Below are positions 18,940 through 26,972 of a stretch of 33,645 nucleotides of DNA, in pieces (the first letter of the stretch is position 1; each line of letters begins with the position of its first letter). The DNA lies in NCBI GenBank assembly GCA_026416375.1, contig JAOAFI010000006.1, positions 1 to 33,645 on the forward strand, written 5' to 3'. The position numbers and the translations under genes are program-made. The notes beneath the pieces were generated by a model. It searched no databases. It had not been told where the DNA came from and worked only from the letters and a program-made list of their open reading frames with translations. The stretch comes from Patescibacteria group bacterium. GTDB lineage: Bacteria; Patescibacteriota; Microgenomatia; UBA1406; GWC2-37-13.

Positions 18940-19369
18940 AAATCTGTATTATTTTCATAATTCTTGAGGAATCAGCTTTTGCTTTTAAACTCTTCATGCA
19001 AATACCAATAATTGCTTTTGGATTTTTATTAAAAAGTTCTTTGTTTTGAGAAATAATTTTTTCAATTTCTTGTTTTAATTGATCATCGGTTAATTCTTCA
19101 GGAAGGTATAAAGAAATTATTTTTAATTGCCTTTCACTTTCATCAATTAAATCTTTTCTTCCAGCTTTTTTAAAAGAATCAATTGATTCTTTTAATTCCT
19201 TAGTGATTTTTTTAATTATTAAAATTATCTCATCATCATTTAATTCTTCTTGTTTTTCAATTTCTTTATTTTTTATTTGAGCAAGAACAAATCTTAAAGT
19301 TGAAAGCTTTTCTTTATCACCTGATTTTAAAGCTATTATTTGTTCTTCTTGTAATTTTTGTTTTAACAT
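18926..19369 (-). CDS. GatB/YqeY domain protein
   Basis: MLKQKLQEEQIIALKSGDKEKLSTLRFVLAQIKNKEIEK; start chosen at internal ATG 19369. Confidence 0.88.
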   Translation of the reverse strand: MLKQKLQEEQIIALKSGDKEKLSTLRFVLAQIKNKEIEKQEELNDDEIILIIKKITKELKESIDSFKKAGRKDLIDESERQLKIISLYLPEELTDDQLKQEIEKIISQNKELFNKNPKAIIGICMKSLKAKADSSRIMKIIQIYVKN

Positions 19370-19385
19370 AAGATAATTATAACCT

Positions 19386-19784
19386 ATGGGAAGAAAAAAA
19401 ATCAAAAACATTATTGATCAATTAATAGAATTTCAAAAAATCCTAGAAAAAAAACCGCCCTATCAAGAAATGTTTTCTCAAATAAAAATGATGAATTTTA
19501 AATTTAAACCAATTCAAGGATCATTAACAAAAATTAATTTTTTAGACAAAGATTTTATTGAAACTTTATGGAGTTTAGGAAAGCTTGATGAGTTTTTTTT
19601 TAAAAAAATAAATCAAATAAAATCAAAAAAAGAAAAAGAAAGTTTTTTTAATTTTTTTAGTCAAATTTATAACAAATATCAAGAAAAATTAAACAACATC
19701 AAACCAAAACTAATTGAAAAAACAAAAGAATCAATTGATATTTTAGAAGTTGAAATTTTTAAAAACAAAAAAATAAAAAACTAA
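19386..19784 (+). CDS. Hypothetical protein
   Basis: 132-aa ORF, stop abuts start of next gene (TAA ATG). Confidence 0.6.
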   Translation: MGRKKIKNIIDQLIEFQKILEKKPPYQEMFSQIKMMNFKFKPIQGSLTKINFLDKDFIETLWSLGKLDEFFFKKINQIKSKKEKESFFNFFSQIYNKYQEKLNNIKPKLIEKTKESIDILEVEIFKNKKIKN

Positions 19785-20363
19785 ATGAAAAGTTTTCCAA
19801 TAGTTTTGGATTTAGAAACAAAATATTCTTTTAGAGATTTTTCTGATCCAAAAAAATTACAAATAAGCGTTGTTTCTGTTTTTGAATATAAAACAAATAA
19901 AATTATTGTTTTTGAAGAAAAAGAAATAAACAGACTTTTTCCCTTAATTGAAAAAAGCTCATGTATTGTTGGTTTTAATATTATTAGTTTTGATCTTCAA
20001 GTGCTTCAAGCTTACTATCCTGGAAATTTAAAAAATTTCAAAGTTTTTGATATTTTAAACTATATTAAAGAAAAAATTGGCAAAAGAATTTCTTTAAACG
20101 AAATTGTTTTTGCTACTTTAAATAAAAAAAAATCAGGCTCTGGTCTTGAAGCAATAAATCTTTATCGAGAAGGAAAAATTGAACAATTAAAAAAATATTG
20201 CCAGGATGATGTTTTGTTAACAAAAGAGCTTTTTGATTATGGAGCAAAAAACGGTGAAATTTTTTATTTTGAAGGAAACAAAAAAAACTCAATTAAAGTA
20301 GACTGGAAAAAATATTTTGAAGAAAAACAAAATAACGAAACCCATCTTACTCTTCCTTTTTAA
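19785..20363 (+). CDS. DnaQ-like/RNase H-fold 3'-5' exonuclease domain protein
   Basis: IVLDLETKYSF, IVGFNIISFDLQVL, LKKYCQDDVLLTKELFDYG (DEDD pattern). Confidence 0.75.
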   Translation: MKSFPIVLDLETKYSFRDFSDPKKLQISVVSVFEYKTNKIIVFEEKEINRLFPLIEKSSCIVGFNIISFDLQVLQAYYPGNLKNFKVFDILNYIKEKIGKRISLNEIVFATLNKKKSGSGLEAINLYREGKIEQLKKYCQDDVLLTKELFDYGAKNGEIFYFEGNKKNSIKVDWKKYFEEKQNNETHLTLPF

Positions 20364-20366
20364 AAA

Positions 20367-22043
20367 TTATTTTATCTCAATATTATAAAGCGGTCCGCGA
20401 ATTTGAATGTTTGATGGAGCCCGGGCATTAAACCAATCCTTAAACTCTTTTCCATCAAAATTAACATTTCCAGCATCTCCAAAAAAACTAATGCTTGTTG
20501 TTTTTCCAAAACTAAAATCAACCGAAACAGTAATATTGTTTATATTATTAAAAGGATTTGTTCCTCTTTTTTTTAATTCTTGTTTTACTTTTTCTTCATC
20601 CCAAACATCGCCGCCAGCATCAATTTGATATAAATAACGAGAAGTAGAGGAATCTGTTTTTGCTAAAAGCAAAACATTAACAATATCAGCAACCTCTTGG
20701 CTCTTTAACCAAGCAGTATTGTTGTACTGAGATCTTGAACCCCAATTACAATAAAAAATTGGCGAATCTTTATCATATGCCCTTGAAAACAAATCTGAAA
20801 AACTATTAACTTCTCCCGTTGTGTCTTTGGTGTTTTTTGTCCAAGAAGTAGTGCTCCATCCAATTTCGCCTGATGAAAAAACATATCCGCCATGAGTTGA
20901 AGAAAACCAAGCCTTAATTATCTGGCCGTCTTTTTTCATTACCTTACCTAAAGTTTCATTAACCGCCTGCTCCCAAGGACCACCTTTTGGTTCTGGTTTA
21001 AAAACCTGACAATATTCGGTAGCACAAATTGATCTTTGGCCATTATTTGTATAAGCTAAAACATAAGACCTTGTAGCAATTGCTTGAGCTTTTAAGGCAG
21101 AAAAACCGTCTAAAAACCAACTGTTTGGAACCTCATAAATTCTTTTAACGTATTCTTCAATTGTATATTCTCCATATCCATCAACTTTAATTTTTATATT
21201 AGTATCAACGCTCTCTAAACTATCAAAATTATAATAAGCTCTTAAAATTTCTTCTTCGTTTTGACCAGCTTTAGCTCTTCCATAAGCTCCCCATTGACTC
21301 ATTCCAACTCTATTTGGCACTCCAAAAGTAAAAAATCCAAATTTAGGAGAAAAACCCGAATCTTTAAGGCTTCCGTCTTTTGGATTATAGTCTGGTTTGC
21401 AACTATAAGAAACATTTGCTGAACGAGGAATATATATGCTAGAAAATTTTTTAGCAATCAACTCTTGTTGTTTGGCGGTTAATTGAGCGATTTTTGAACG
21501 CGTTTGAATAATTTGTTGATTTAATATTTTTGTCTGATTGTCTATTTCTTCTTTTAATTGAGCTAGTTGGATTTTTTCTGTTTCAAGTCTTTTTTTTATT
21601 TCTTCTAAATTTTTTATATACAAAACAATTTTAACAATTGTATCTTTATCTTGATTAACTAATTTTTGTTGATAAAAAAAATCTGAAAGAGAATTATAAA
21701 AATCGCTACCAAAAAAAATGTTTAAAAAATAATTATTGTTTTTATTAATATTTTTATAAAAAGAGATTGTTCTTTGATTAAGAAGGCTTTTTTGATAGGC
21801 AAGGGCTTGTTCTCCCTTTTTTACCTCTTGTTCTTTTTTATTGATTTCAAGCCCTAGATTGTTAAATTTTATTTTAATGTTGTTTAATTTTTGATTTAGT
21901 TCTTGATAATTTTTTTCTTTGTTGTTTAAATCTTTTTTAAGACCTTCTAATTCTTTAGTAATCTGCTCAAGTTCATCAGCATTAATAAAAAAAGGTACAA
22001 AAAAAAACAAAAAAAACACAATCAAAAAAATTTTTATTTTCAT
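20367..22043 (-). CDS. SpoIID/LytB domain protein with N-terminal coiled coil
   Basis: Signal peptide, coiled coil, then FGVPNRVGMSQWGAYGRAKAGQ...EEYVKRIYEVPNSWFLDGFSALKAQAIATRSYVL. Confidence 0.88.
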   Translation of the reverse strand: MKIKIFLIVFFLFFFVPFFINADELEQITKELEGLKKDLNNKEKNYQELNQKLNNIKIKFNNLGLEINKKEQEVKKGEQALAYQKSLLNQRTISFYKNINKNNNYFLNIFFGSDFYNSLSDFFYQQKLVNQDKDTIVKIVLYIKNLEEIKKRLETEKIQLAQLKEEIDNQTKILNQQIIQTRSKIAQLTAKQQELIAKKFSSIYIPRSANVSYSCKPDYNPKDGSLKDSGFSPKFGFFTFGVPNRVGMSQWGAYGRAKAGQNEEEILRAYYNFDSLESVDTNIKIKVDGYGEYTIEEYVKRIYEVPNSWFLDGFSALKAQAIATRSYVLAYTNNGQRSICATEYCQVFKPEPKGGPWEQAVNETLGKVMKKDGQIIKAWFSSTHGGYVFSSGEIGWSTTSWTKNTKDTTGEVNSFSDLFSRAYDKDSPIFYCNWGSRSQYNNTAWLKSQEVADIVNVLLLAKTDSSTSRYLYQIDAGGDVWDEEKVKQELKKRGTNPFNNINNITVSVDFSFGKTTSISFFGDAGNVNFDGKEFKDWFNARAPSNIQIRGPLYNIEIK

Positions 22044-22119
22044 ACAAATATTATACTTAAAAATTTAACTTGATTTTTCCGCTTGAAAGAAAAGCCAATA
22101 ATAAATTATTATTTATTTT

Positions 22120-22740
22120 ATGAATTATTTTTTTTCTTGGTTAAAAAAAATTTTTTTTATTTGTTTTGTTTTTGTTTTTTTGTTTATTCCTGCTTTCGCT
22201 CAAACAAACAACGATCAAATGTTAATAGAAAACGAAACACAACAAACAAACATAAACGAATTAAAAGAGCGTTATGCTGCTTGTGATTTTTGCGGATATT
22301 GTCCTCCAAACCCACCTCCTGAAAGCTGGCTAAAATGCAAAAAATGTCTCTATCCAGATTTAAGCGATGATCCATCTCTTTTAGAAACTCTAAAAATTAA
22401 TCCTGAAACAAATCTTCCGCCAACACCAGCTCTTGGAAAACAATACACTTTTTTGGGTTGTCTTGGAGGAGATGTTGGTTTTGCAGAAGAAGGATCTGCT
22501 AAAAATATCATTCAATCTATTTTAAATATTATTTTTTCTATTATTGGAGGGGTTGCTTTTATTTATTTAATTTATGGAAGTTTTATTATTACAACTTCTT
22601 TTTCTGATCGTGAAAAACTAAATTATGGAAAAAGAATAATAACAGGGGCAATTATTGGTCTTGTTTTTTCTTTAGGAAGTGTTTTTATTGTTAATCTTAT
22701 AGCTTCTTCTATTTTAAAGCTTCCCATTTTTTCAAAGTAG
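22120..22740 (+). CDS. Secreted/membrane TrbC/VirB2-like protein with Cys-rich N-terminal segment
   Basis: Signal peptide, CDFCGYCPPNPP...CKKC, then two TMs with IYGSFIITTSFSDREKLNYGKRIITGAIIGLVF. Confidence 0.6.
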   Translation: MNYFFSWLKKIFFICFVFVFLFIPAFAQTNNDQMLIENETQQTNINELKERYAACDFCGYCPPNPPPESWLKCKKCLYPDLSDDPSLLETLKINPETNLPPTPALGKQYTFLGCLGGDVGFAEEGSAKNIIQSILNIIFSIIGGVAFIYLIYGSFIITTSFSDREKLNYGKRIITGAIIGLVFSLGSVFIVNLIASSILKLPIFSK

Positions 22741-22743
22741 TTT

Positions 22744-23103
22744 TTATTTTTTTCCTGTTTTTTTCAAAAACCAACCACTAGCTCCAACTAAAAAAATAGA
22801 TGGAATAAAAAAAGTTGAAATTCCTGTTGCTGGAATTGTTTTTGGATTTGTTTTTTGATCTGATGTCAAATAGTAATTGTTTTTTGTTGGTGTTTGTGTG
22901 TTTTGATTTTTGTTCTTGTTGTTAATAATAGTTTTGTTTTCATTTATTTCAATTTTTGAAATAGGAGAAGGGGTTATTGTTGTTTTTTTAGAAAAAATTG
23001 TTGTTCTTTTTCCTAAATTAATTTTCCCAGTAACAACAGCAAAAAAAACAATAACAATAACAAGACCTAAAACAAAAGAGATTAATTTATTAAAATTATC
23101 CAT
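22744..23103 (-). CDS. Surface protein with LPXTG-like C-terminal tail (IPATG)
   Basis: N-terminal TM, Thr/Asn/Lys-rich linker, PKTIPATGISTFFIPSIFLVGASGWFLKKTGKK. Confidence 0.6.
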   Translation of the reverse strand: MDNFNKLISFVLGLVIVIVFFAVVTGKINLGKRTTIFSKKTTITPSPISKIEINENKTIINNKNKNQNTQTPTKNNYYLTSDQKTNPKTIPATGISTFFIPSIFLVGASGWFLKKTGKK

Positions 23104-23174
23104 ATAGTAAATATTATATCAAACAATAATGTTTATTGCAAGTTTTTTAAAATAAATGTATATTTATTTTAAAT

Positions 23175-23741
23175 ATGGAAAAAAATCCTCAATTGATTTT
23201 TTCATGGAGGGCCCCTCTTAGGCCTTATAAAAAAAAATCTAAATTAATTGTTCGTTTTTATCTTGGGTTAGCTTTTTTACTTTCATCAATATTTTTTTTC
23301 TTTGGAGATAAAGTTCTTATAATTCCAATCTGGTCAATTTTGTTTTTGTTTTATATTTTAACAATTACTCCTCCTCCTGAGGTTGAAAATAAAATCACTG
23401 CTTTTGGTATTGATTCAGCAGGAATAGTTGTTAGATGGGAAAATCTTTCTTATTTTTATTTTGAAAAAAAATTTGGATTTTATACACTAACAATTGTTGG
23501 TCAGCCTCCTTATTATTATCATTTTTATATGGTTGTTCCAAACGAATCAACAAAAAACAAATTAATTTCTATTTTAAGCCAATATCTTTTATATCAAGAA
23601 AAACCTCAAAAAAACATCGGGGATAAAATTATTGATTTTTTATCTCAGCTTGTTCCTGATGAGACCGAAGAAGAAACTGAAAATGTTTTAAAAAAATTAA
23701 AGGATGCATCTCTTTTGCGCCAAAAATCCGACCCCACCTAA
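23175..23741 (+). CDS. Hypothetical membrane protein (two TM, PH-like domain possible)
   Basis: 188-aa ORF, TMs at LGLAFLLSSIFFFFGDKVLIIPIWSILFLFYIL. Confidence 0.6.
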   Translation: MEKNPQLIFSWRAPLRPYKKKSKLIVRFYLGLAFLLSSIFFFFGDKVLIIPIWSILFLFYILTITPPPEVENKITAFGIDSAGIVVRWENLSYFYFEKKFGFYTLTIVGQPPYYYHFYMVVPNESTKNKLISILSQYLLYQEKPQKNIGDKIIDFLSQLVPDETEEETENVLKKLKDASLLRQKSDPT

Positions 23742-24291
23742 TCACGCCTTCATCGGCAGAAATCAAAAACCCTTCTTTTTGTTTTGCTAAAACAATCATT
23801 TCAAAATCAGCAACACTGTCTAAAAAACCATATCTTGTTGCTTTTCTGTATCTTTCTCTAAAACGATGAATAAATTCGCCTATTTTTATTTGAAATTCTT
23901 TTTTATTTTTAATTTCTTTTCCTAAAAAATTTTTTGCTGTATTTTCAATTTCTTCTTCAGCAATGTTTAAACCTCTATAAGATCTTTCTCTTGTTTCGCT
24001 AACAATCTTTTCAATAACAAAAGAGGAGAATAAAATTTTTGAAAAATCTGGAGATTCGATATTTATTAAAGATAAAAAATCTATAGCTATTTCTTTTTCT
24101 TTATTTTCTTTAAAAAAACTTAAAAATTCTTCTGTTGTTTTTGGTGTCATAAAAAAATCGGCTTTTTTGTTTTTTTTTGCTTCTTTTATCAACTTAGAAA
24201 AATTTTTTATTACTTCATTTGTTGTTTTTCCAAGATTAAAACCCGCCTGCATGTTAAAAAAAACATTTGTATCGATTATAAATTTTTCCAT
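23629..24291 (-). CDS. RNA ligase partner-type PIN domain protein
   Basis: FIIDTNVFFNMQAGF, FFMTPKTTEEFLSF, RFRERYRKATRYGFLDSVADFEMIVLAKQKEGFLISADEGVIRWGRIFGAKEMHP; start chosen at MEKFIIDT. Confidence 0.8.
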   Translation of the reverse strand: MEKFIIDTNVFFNMQAGFNLGKTTNEVIKNFSKLIKEAKKNKKADFFMTPKTTEEFLSFFKENKEKEIAIDFLSLINIESPDFSKILFSSFVIEKIVSETRERSYRGLNIAEEEIENTAKNFLGKEIKNKKEFQIKIGEFIHRFRERYRKATRYGFLDSVADFEMIVLAKQKEGFLISADEGVIRWGRIFGAKEMHPLIFLKHFQFLLRSHQEQAEIKNQ

Positions 24292-24295
24292 TTTT

Positions 24296-25399
24296 TCATT
24301 CTTGAATTCTAACAGGCATAATAATGTGTAAAAAATTATCATTTCCAACAATCTTAAAAACTGTTGGCGAATCTTGTCTTAAAAATTCAATTTTTATTTT
24401 TTCTGAATTTGTTTTTGTTAAAAAATCAATCAAAAATTTAGAATTAAAAGCTATTTTTATTGGTTCTCCTTTTACTTCCGCTTCTTGAGTGCTTATATTT
24501 TCGTTTTTACCCCCTGTTTTTGGAATTATTTTAATTAAATTTTTTTCAACATCAAACAAAACAATGTTTGAAAACTCTCTGGCAAAAATTGAGGCTAATT
24601 TTATATTTCTTAAAAAATCTTCTCGATCAACAATAACTTCTGTTGTTTTTTGTTTTGGTATTACTCTTTCGTATGGAGGATATTCTCCCTCAATTATTCT
24701 TGTTGAAAATTGGTCGGTGTCTATACAAAAAGTAAAAACTTTGTCCTTTTCGTTAAAATAAAAATCAATTTCTTCTTTGTTTTCAGAAACTTTTAAAACT
24801 TCATTAAAAAAAACCGAGGGTATTATTGCTGAAGAAATAGGAAATTTAACATCAAAAGAATATAAAGAAAGCCTAAAACCATCGGTAGCAACAATTTGCG
24901 TTGTTTCATCAACTGTATCAAAATTTATTCCTGTCAAAACAGGTCTAGATTCATCGTTTGATGAGGCAAAACAAACAAGAGGAAAAGCCTGTTTTAGATT
25001 TTTAATATTTATTTTTTCTTGTTTTAAGTTTTTATCTATTTTAATAATTGGAAATTCATCTGTTTTTATTATTGAAAATTCTCCTTTGTTTTTTTCTGAG
25101 GAAATAATTATTGTTTTTTCTTTAATTAAAAAATCTATTTCTTCTTGAGATATAAGAGACAAAAACTCAATTATTTTTTTTGGTTCTATAACAAAATAAA
25201 AGTCTTTTTCTTCTTCTTTATTTTTTATTTTAATTTCTCCTTTATAATAAAAATTAAGATTAGTTGAGTAAAAATATAAAATATTGTTTTCTTTTTTTAA
25301 AAAAATTCCCTGGAGAATATTTGATGATGATATTCTTTGATTTATAAATTTTGAGGCCAAGTTTATTTTTTCAAGAAAAATACTTTTATTTATTTTCAT
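24296..25399 (-). CDS. dnaN: DNA polymerase III beta sliding clamp
   Basis: VCFASSNDESRPVLTGINF, IVATDGFRLSLYSF, IIEGEYPPYERVIPK, C-terminal HIIMPVRI. Confidence 0.95.
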   Translation of the reverse strand: MKINKSIFLEKINLASKFINQRISSSNILQGIFLKKENNILYFYSTNLNFYYKGEIKIKNKEEEKDFYFVIEPKKIIEFLSLISQEEIDFLIKEKTIIISSEKNKGEFSIIKTDEFPIIKIDKNLKQEKINIKNLKQAFPLVCFASSNDESRPVLTGINFDTVDETTQIVATDGFRLSLYSFDVKFPISSAIIPSVFFNEVLKVSENKEEIDFYFNEKDKVFTFCIDTDQFSTRIIEGEYPPYERVIPKQKTTEVIVDREDFLRNIKLASIFAREFSNIVLFDVEKNLIKIIPKTGGKNENISTQEAEVKGEPIKIAFNSKFLIDFLTKTNSEKIKIEFLRQDSPTVFKIVGNDNFLHIIMPVRIQE

Positions 25400-25438
25400 T
25401 TTTTAGAATATAAATTTATAATTAGTAATAATAGTCTT

Positions 25439-25455
25439 TGTGTATAAGTGTATAA
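25439..25455 (-). promoter_or_regulatory. Tandem DnaA boxes in dnaA-dnaN intergenic region
   Basis: Minus strand TTATACACT and TTATACACA (TTATNCACA consensus). Confidence 0.65.
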
Positions 25456-25490
25456 AAACAAATTAAGATTTTCAAGACAAAACAAATAAG

Positions 25491-25512
25491 AAAAAAAAAC
25501 TGTGGAAACAGT
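25491..25512 (-). terminator. Intrinsic terminator after dnaA
   Basis: ACTGT-TTCC-ACAGT hairpin on minus strand followed by T9. Confidence 0.7.
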
Positions 25513-25519
25513 GTTTTTT

Positions 25520-26866
25520 TTATGTTGATAGATTAAGAGAACGGATTATATCATCAATCTCTTTTTTAAATTCTGGGTTTTTCATAATAAGTTTTGAAAT
25601 TTTTTCTTCAGCATGAAGAACAGTGGTATGATCTTTTCTTTTCAGTTCAAAAGCAACCTCAACAAGCTTAAGACCAAGCTTTTTTCTTAAAAGATACATT
25701 GCTATTTGTCTTGGCAAGACCAAAGACTCTTTTCTTTCTGGACTTTTAAGATGAGATATTTTTACATTATAATAATTAGCAACCGATTTAATAATTTCTG
25801 AAGGAGTTATTTTTTTATTTTGGTTTTGTTTTTTGTTTTTTGAAAAAAAATCTTCAACAGATTCTAAATCAACAACGTCTTTTTTGCCTAAAATATTAGC
25901 ATATATTGATAATAATGTTCCTTCAAGAGCTCTGCTGTCTTCTATTTTTTCAGCAATTATTTTGGCTGCTTCAATATCAAGGTTTATGTTCTTTTCTTTA
26001 GCTTTAATAAGAAGAATGGCTGAACGAAGCTCAAAATCAGGAGGCTGAATATCAATTATTAATCCTCCAGAAAATCTAGACCTAAGTCTGTCTTCAAGGT
26101 TTTTTATTAATTCTGGGGGCTTGTCTGATGTAAGAATGATTTGTCCGCCGGAGGAGACAATTGAATTAAATGTATGAAAAAATTCTTCCTGAACATGAAT
26201 TTTTCCAGCAATAAACTGAATATCATCAATAATTAACAAATCAAGAGATCGGTATTTTTTTCTAAATTTTTGAGTCGTTTTTTCTCTTATTGATTCAATG
26301 AGTTCGTTGGTAAAATTGTCGCCTGGACAAAAGTAAACTTTTTTATTTTTGTTTTTTTCTAATATTTTTTTTCCAACCGCTTGAGCTAAATGAGTTTTTC
26401 CAACACCAACACCGCCATATAGAAAAAGAGGATTGTATGCTGTTCCTAAATTATTAACAACCGCCTGAGCAGCGGCATATGCTACTTGATTTGTTGGTGA
26501 AACAGCAAAATTCTCAAAACTGTATTTTTTGTTTATTCCAGATTTTAAAAAAACATCTTCAAGGTTTGGTTCAAAAGACAGAAGAGGAGCAGGTGCTTGT
26601 TTTGGTGTTTTTTTTGAAGATTCAATAATAGCAAAACTGACTTTTAGTTTTTTTTTAAAAATTAAAAAAATTTTTTCTTCTATTTCTTTTGATTTTGGTT
26701 CTAAAAATTTTTTTATTCCAAAGCTATTACATCCAATAATTATTTGTTCTTCTTTTATTTCAATAAGTTTTGTTTGTTTAATAATTGAAAATAAAACCGA
26801 GCTTTTATCAATATAATTTTCTAGTTTTGTTAAAAAATCACTCCAAAAAGAAGATAATAAAGACAT
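25520..26866 (-). CDS. dnaA: Chromosomal replication initiator DnaA
   Basis: NPLFLYGGVGVGKTHLAQAVG, DLLIIDDIQFIAGK, C-terminal KRKDHTTVLHAEEKI. Confidence 0.98.
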   Translation of the reverse strand: MSLLSSFWSDFLTKLENYIDKSSVLFSIIKQTKLIEIKEEQIIIGCNSFGIKKFLEPKSKEIEEKIFLIFKKKLKVSFAIIESSKKTPKQAPAPLLSFEPNLEDVFLKSGINKKYSFENFAVSPTNQVAYAAAQAVVNNLGTAYNPLFLYGGVGVGKTHLAQAVGKKILEKNKNKKVYFCPGDNFTNELIESIREKTTQKFRKKYRSLDLLIIDDIQFIAGKIHVQEEFFHTFNSIVSSGGQIILTSDKPPELIKNLEDRLRSRFSGGLIIDIQPPDFELRSAILLIKAKEKNINLDIEAAKIIAEKIEDSRALEGTLLSIYANILGKKDVVDLESVEDFFSKNKKQNQNKKITPSEIIKSVANYYNVKISHLKSPERKESLVLPRQIAMYLLRKKLGLKLVEVAFELKRKDHTTVLHAEEKISKLIMKNPEFKKEIDDIIRSLNLST

Positions 26867-26876
26867 ATTTTTTTAT

Positions 26877-26895
26877 TGTGGATAACTTATCCACA
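26877..26895. promoter_or_regulatory. Convergent pair of perfect DnaA boxes (oriC candidate)
   Basis: TGTGGATAA-C-TTATCCACA immediately upstream of dnaA, flanked by AT-rich DNA. Confidence 0.8.
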
Positions 26896-26972
26896 AATAA
26901 TAAACAATTAAACATTTTTTGTCAAGACAAAAACATTGATTTTTTATTTATAATATGATATTATAGGTTATT

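Noticed and set aside
20705-20893. Small ORF inside the SpoIID-like gene (and 20407-20628 opposite strand)
   Set aside because: Overlaps a better-supported gene in another frame.
22083-22286. 67-aa ORF overlapping the 22120 gene
   Set aside because: Different frame from the signal-peptide-bearing 206-aa protein; Phe/Lys-rich translation typical of AT-rich noise.
24489-25148. Antisense ORFs opposite dnaN (and 25833-26048, 26529-26816 opposite dnaA)
   Set aside because: Spurious frames opposite conserved replication genes.
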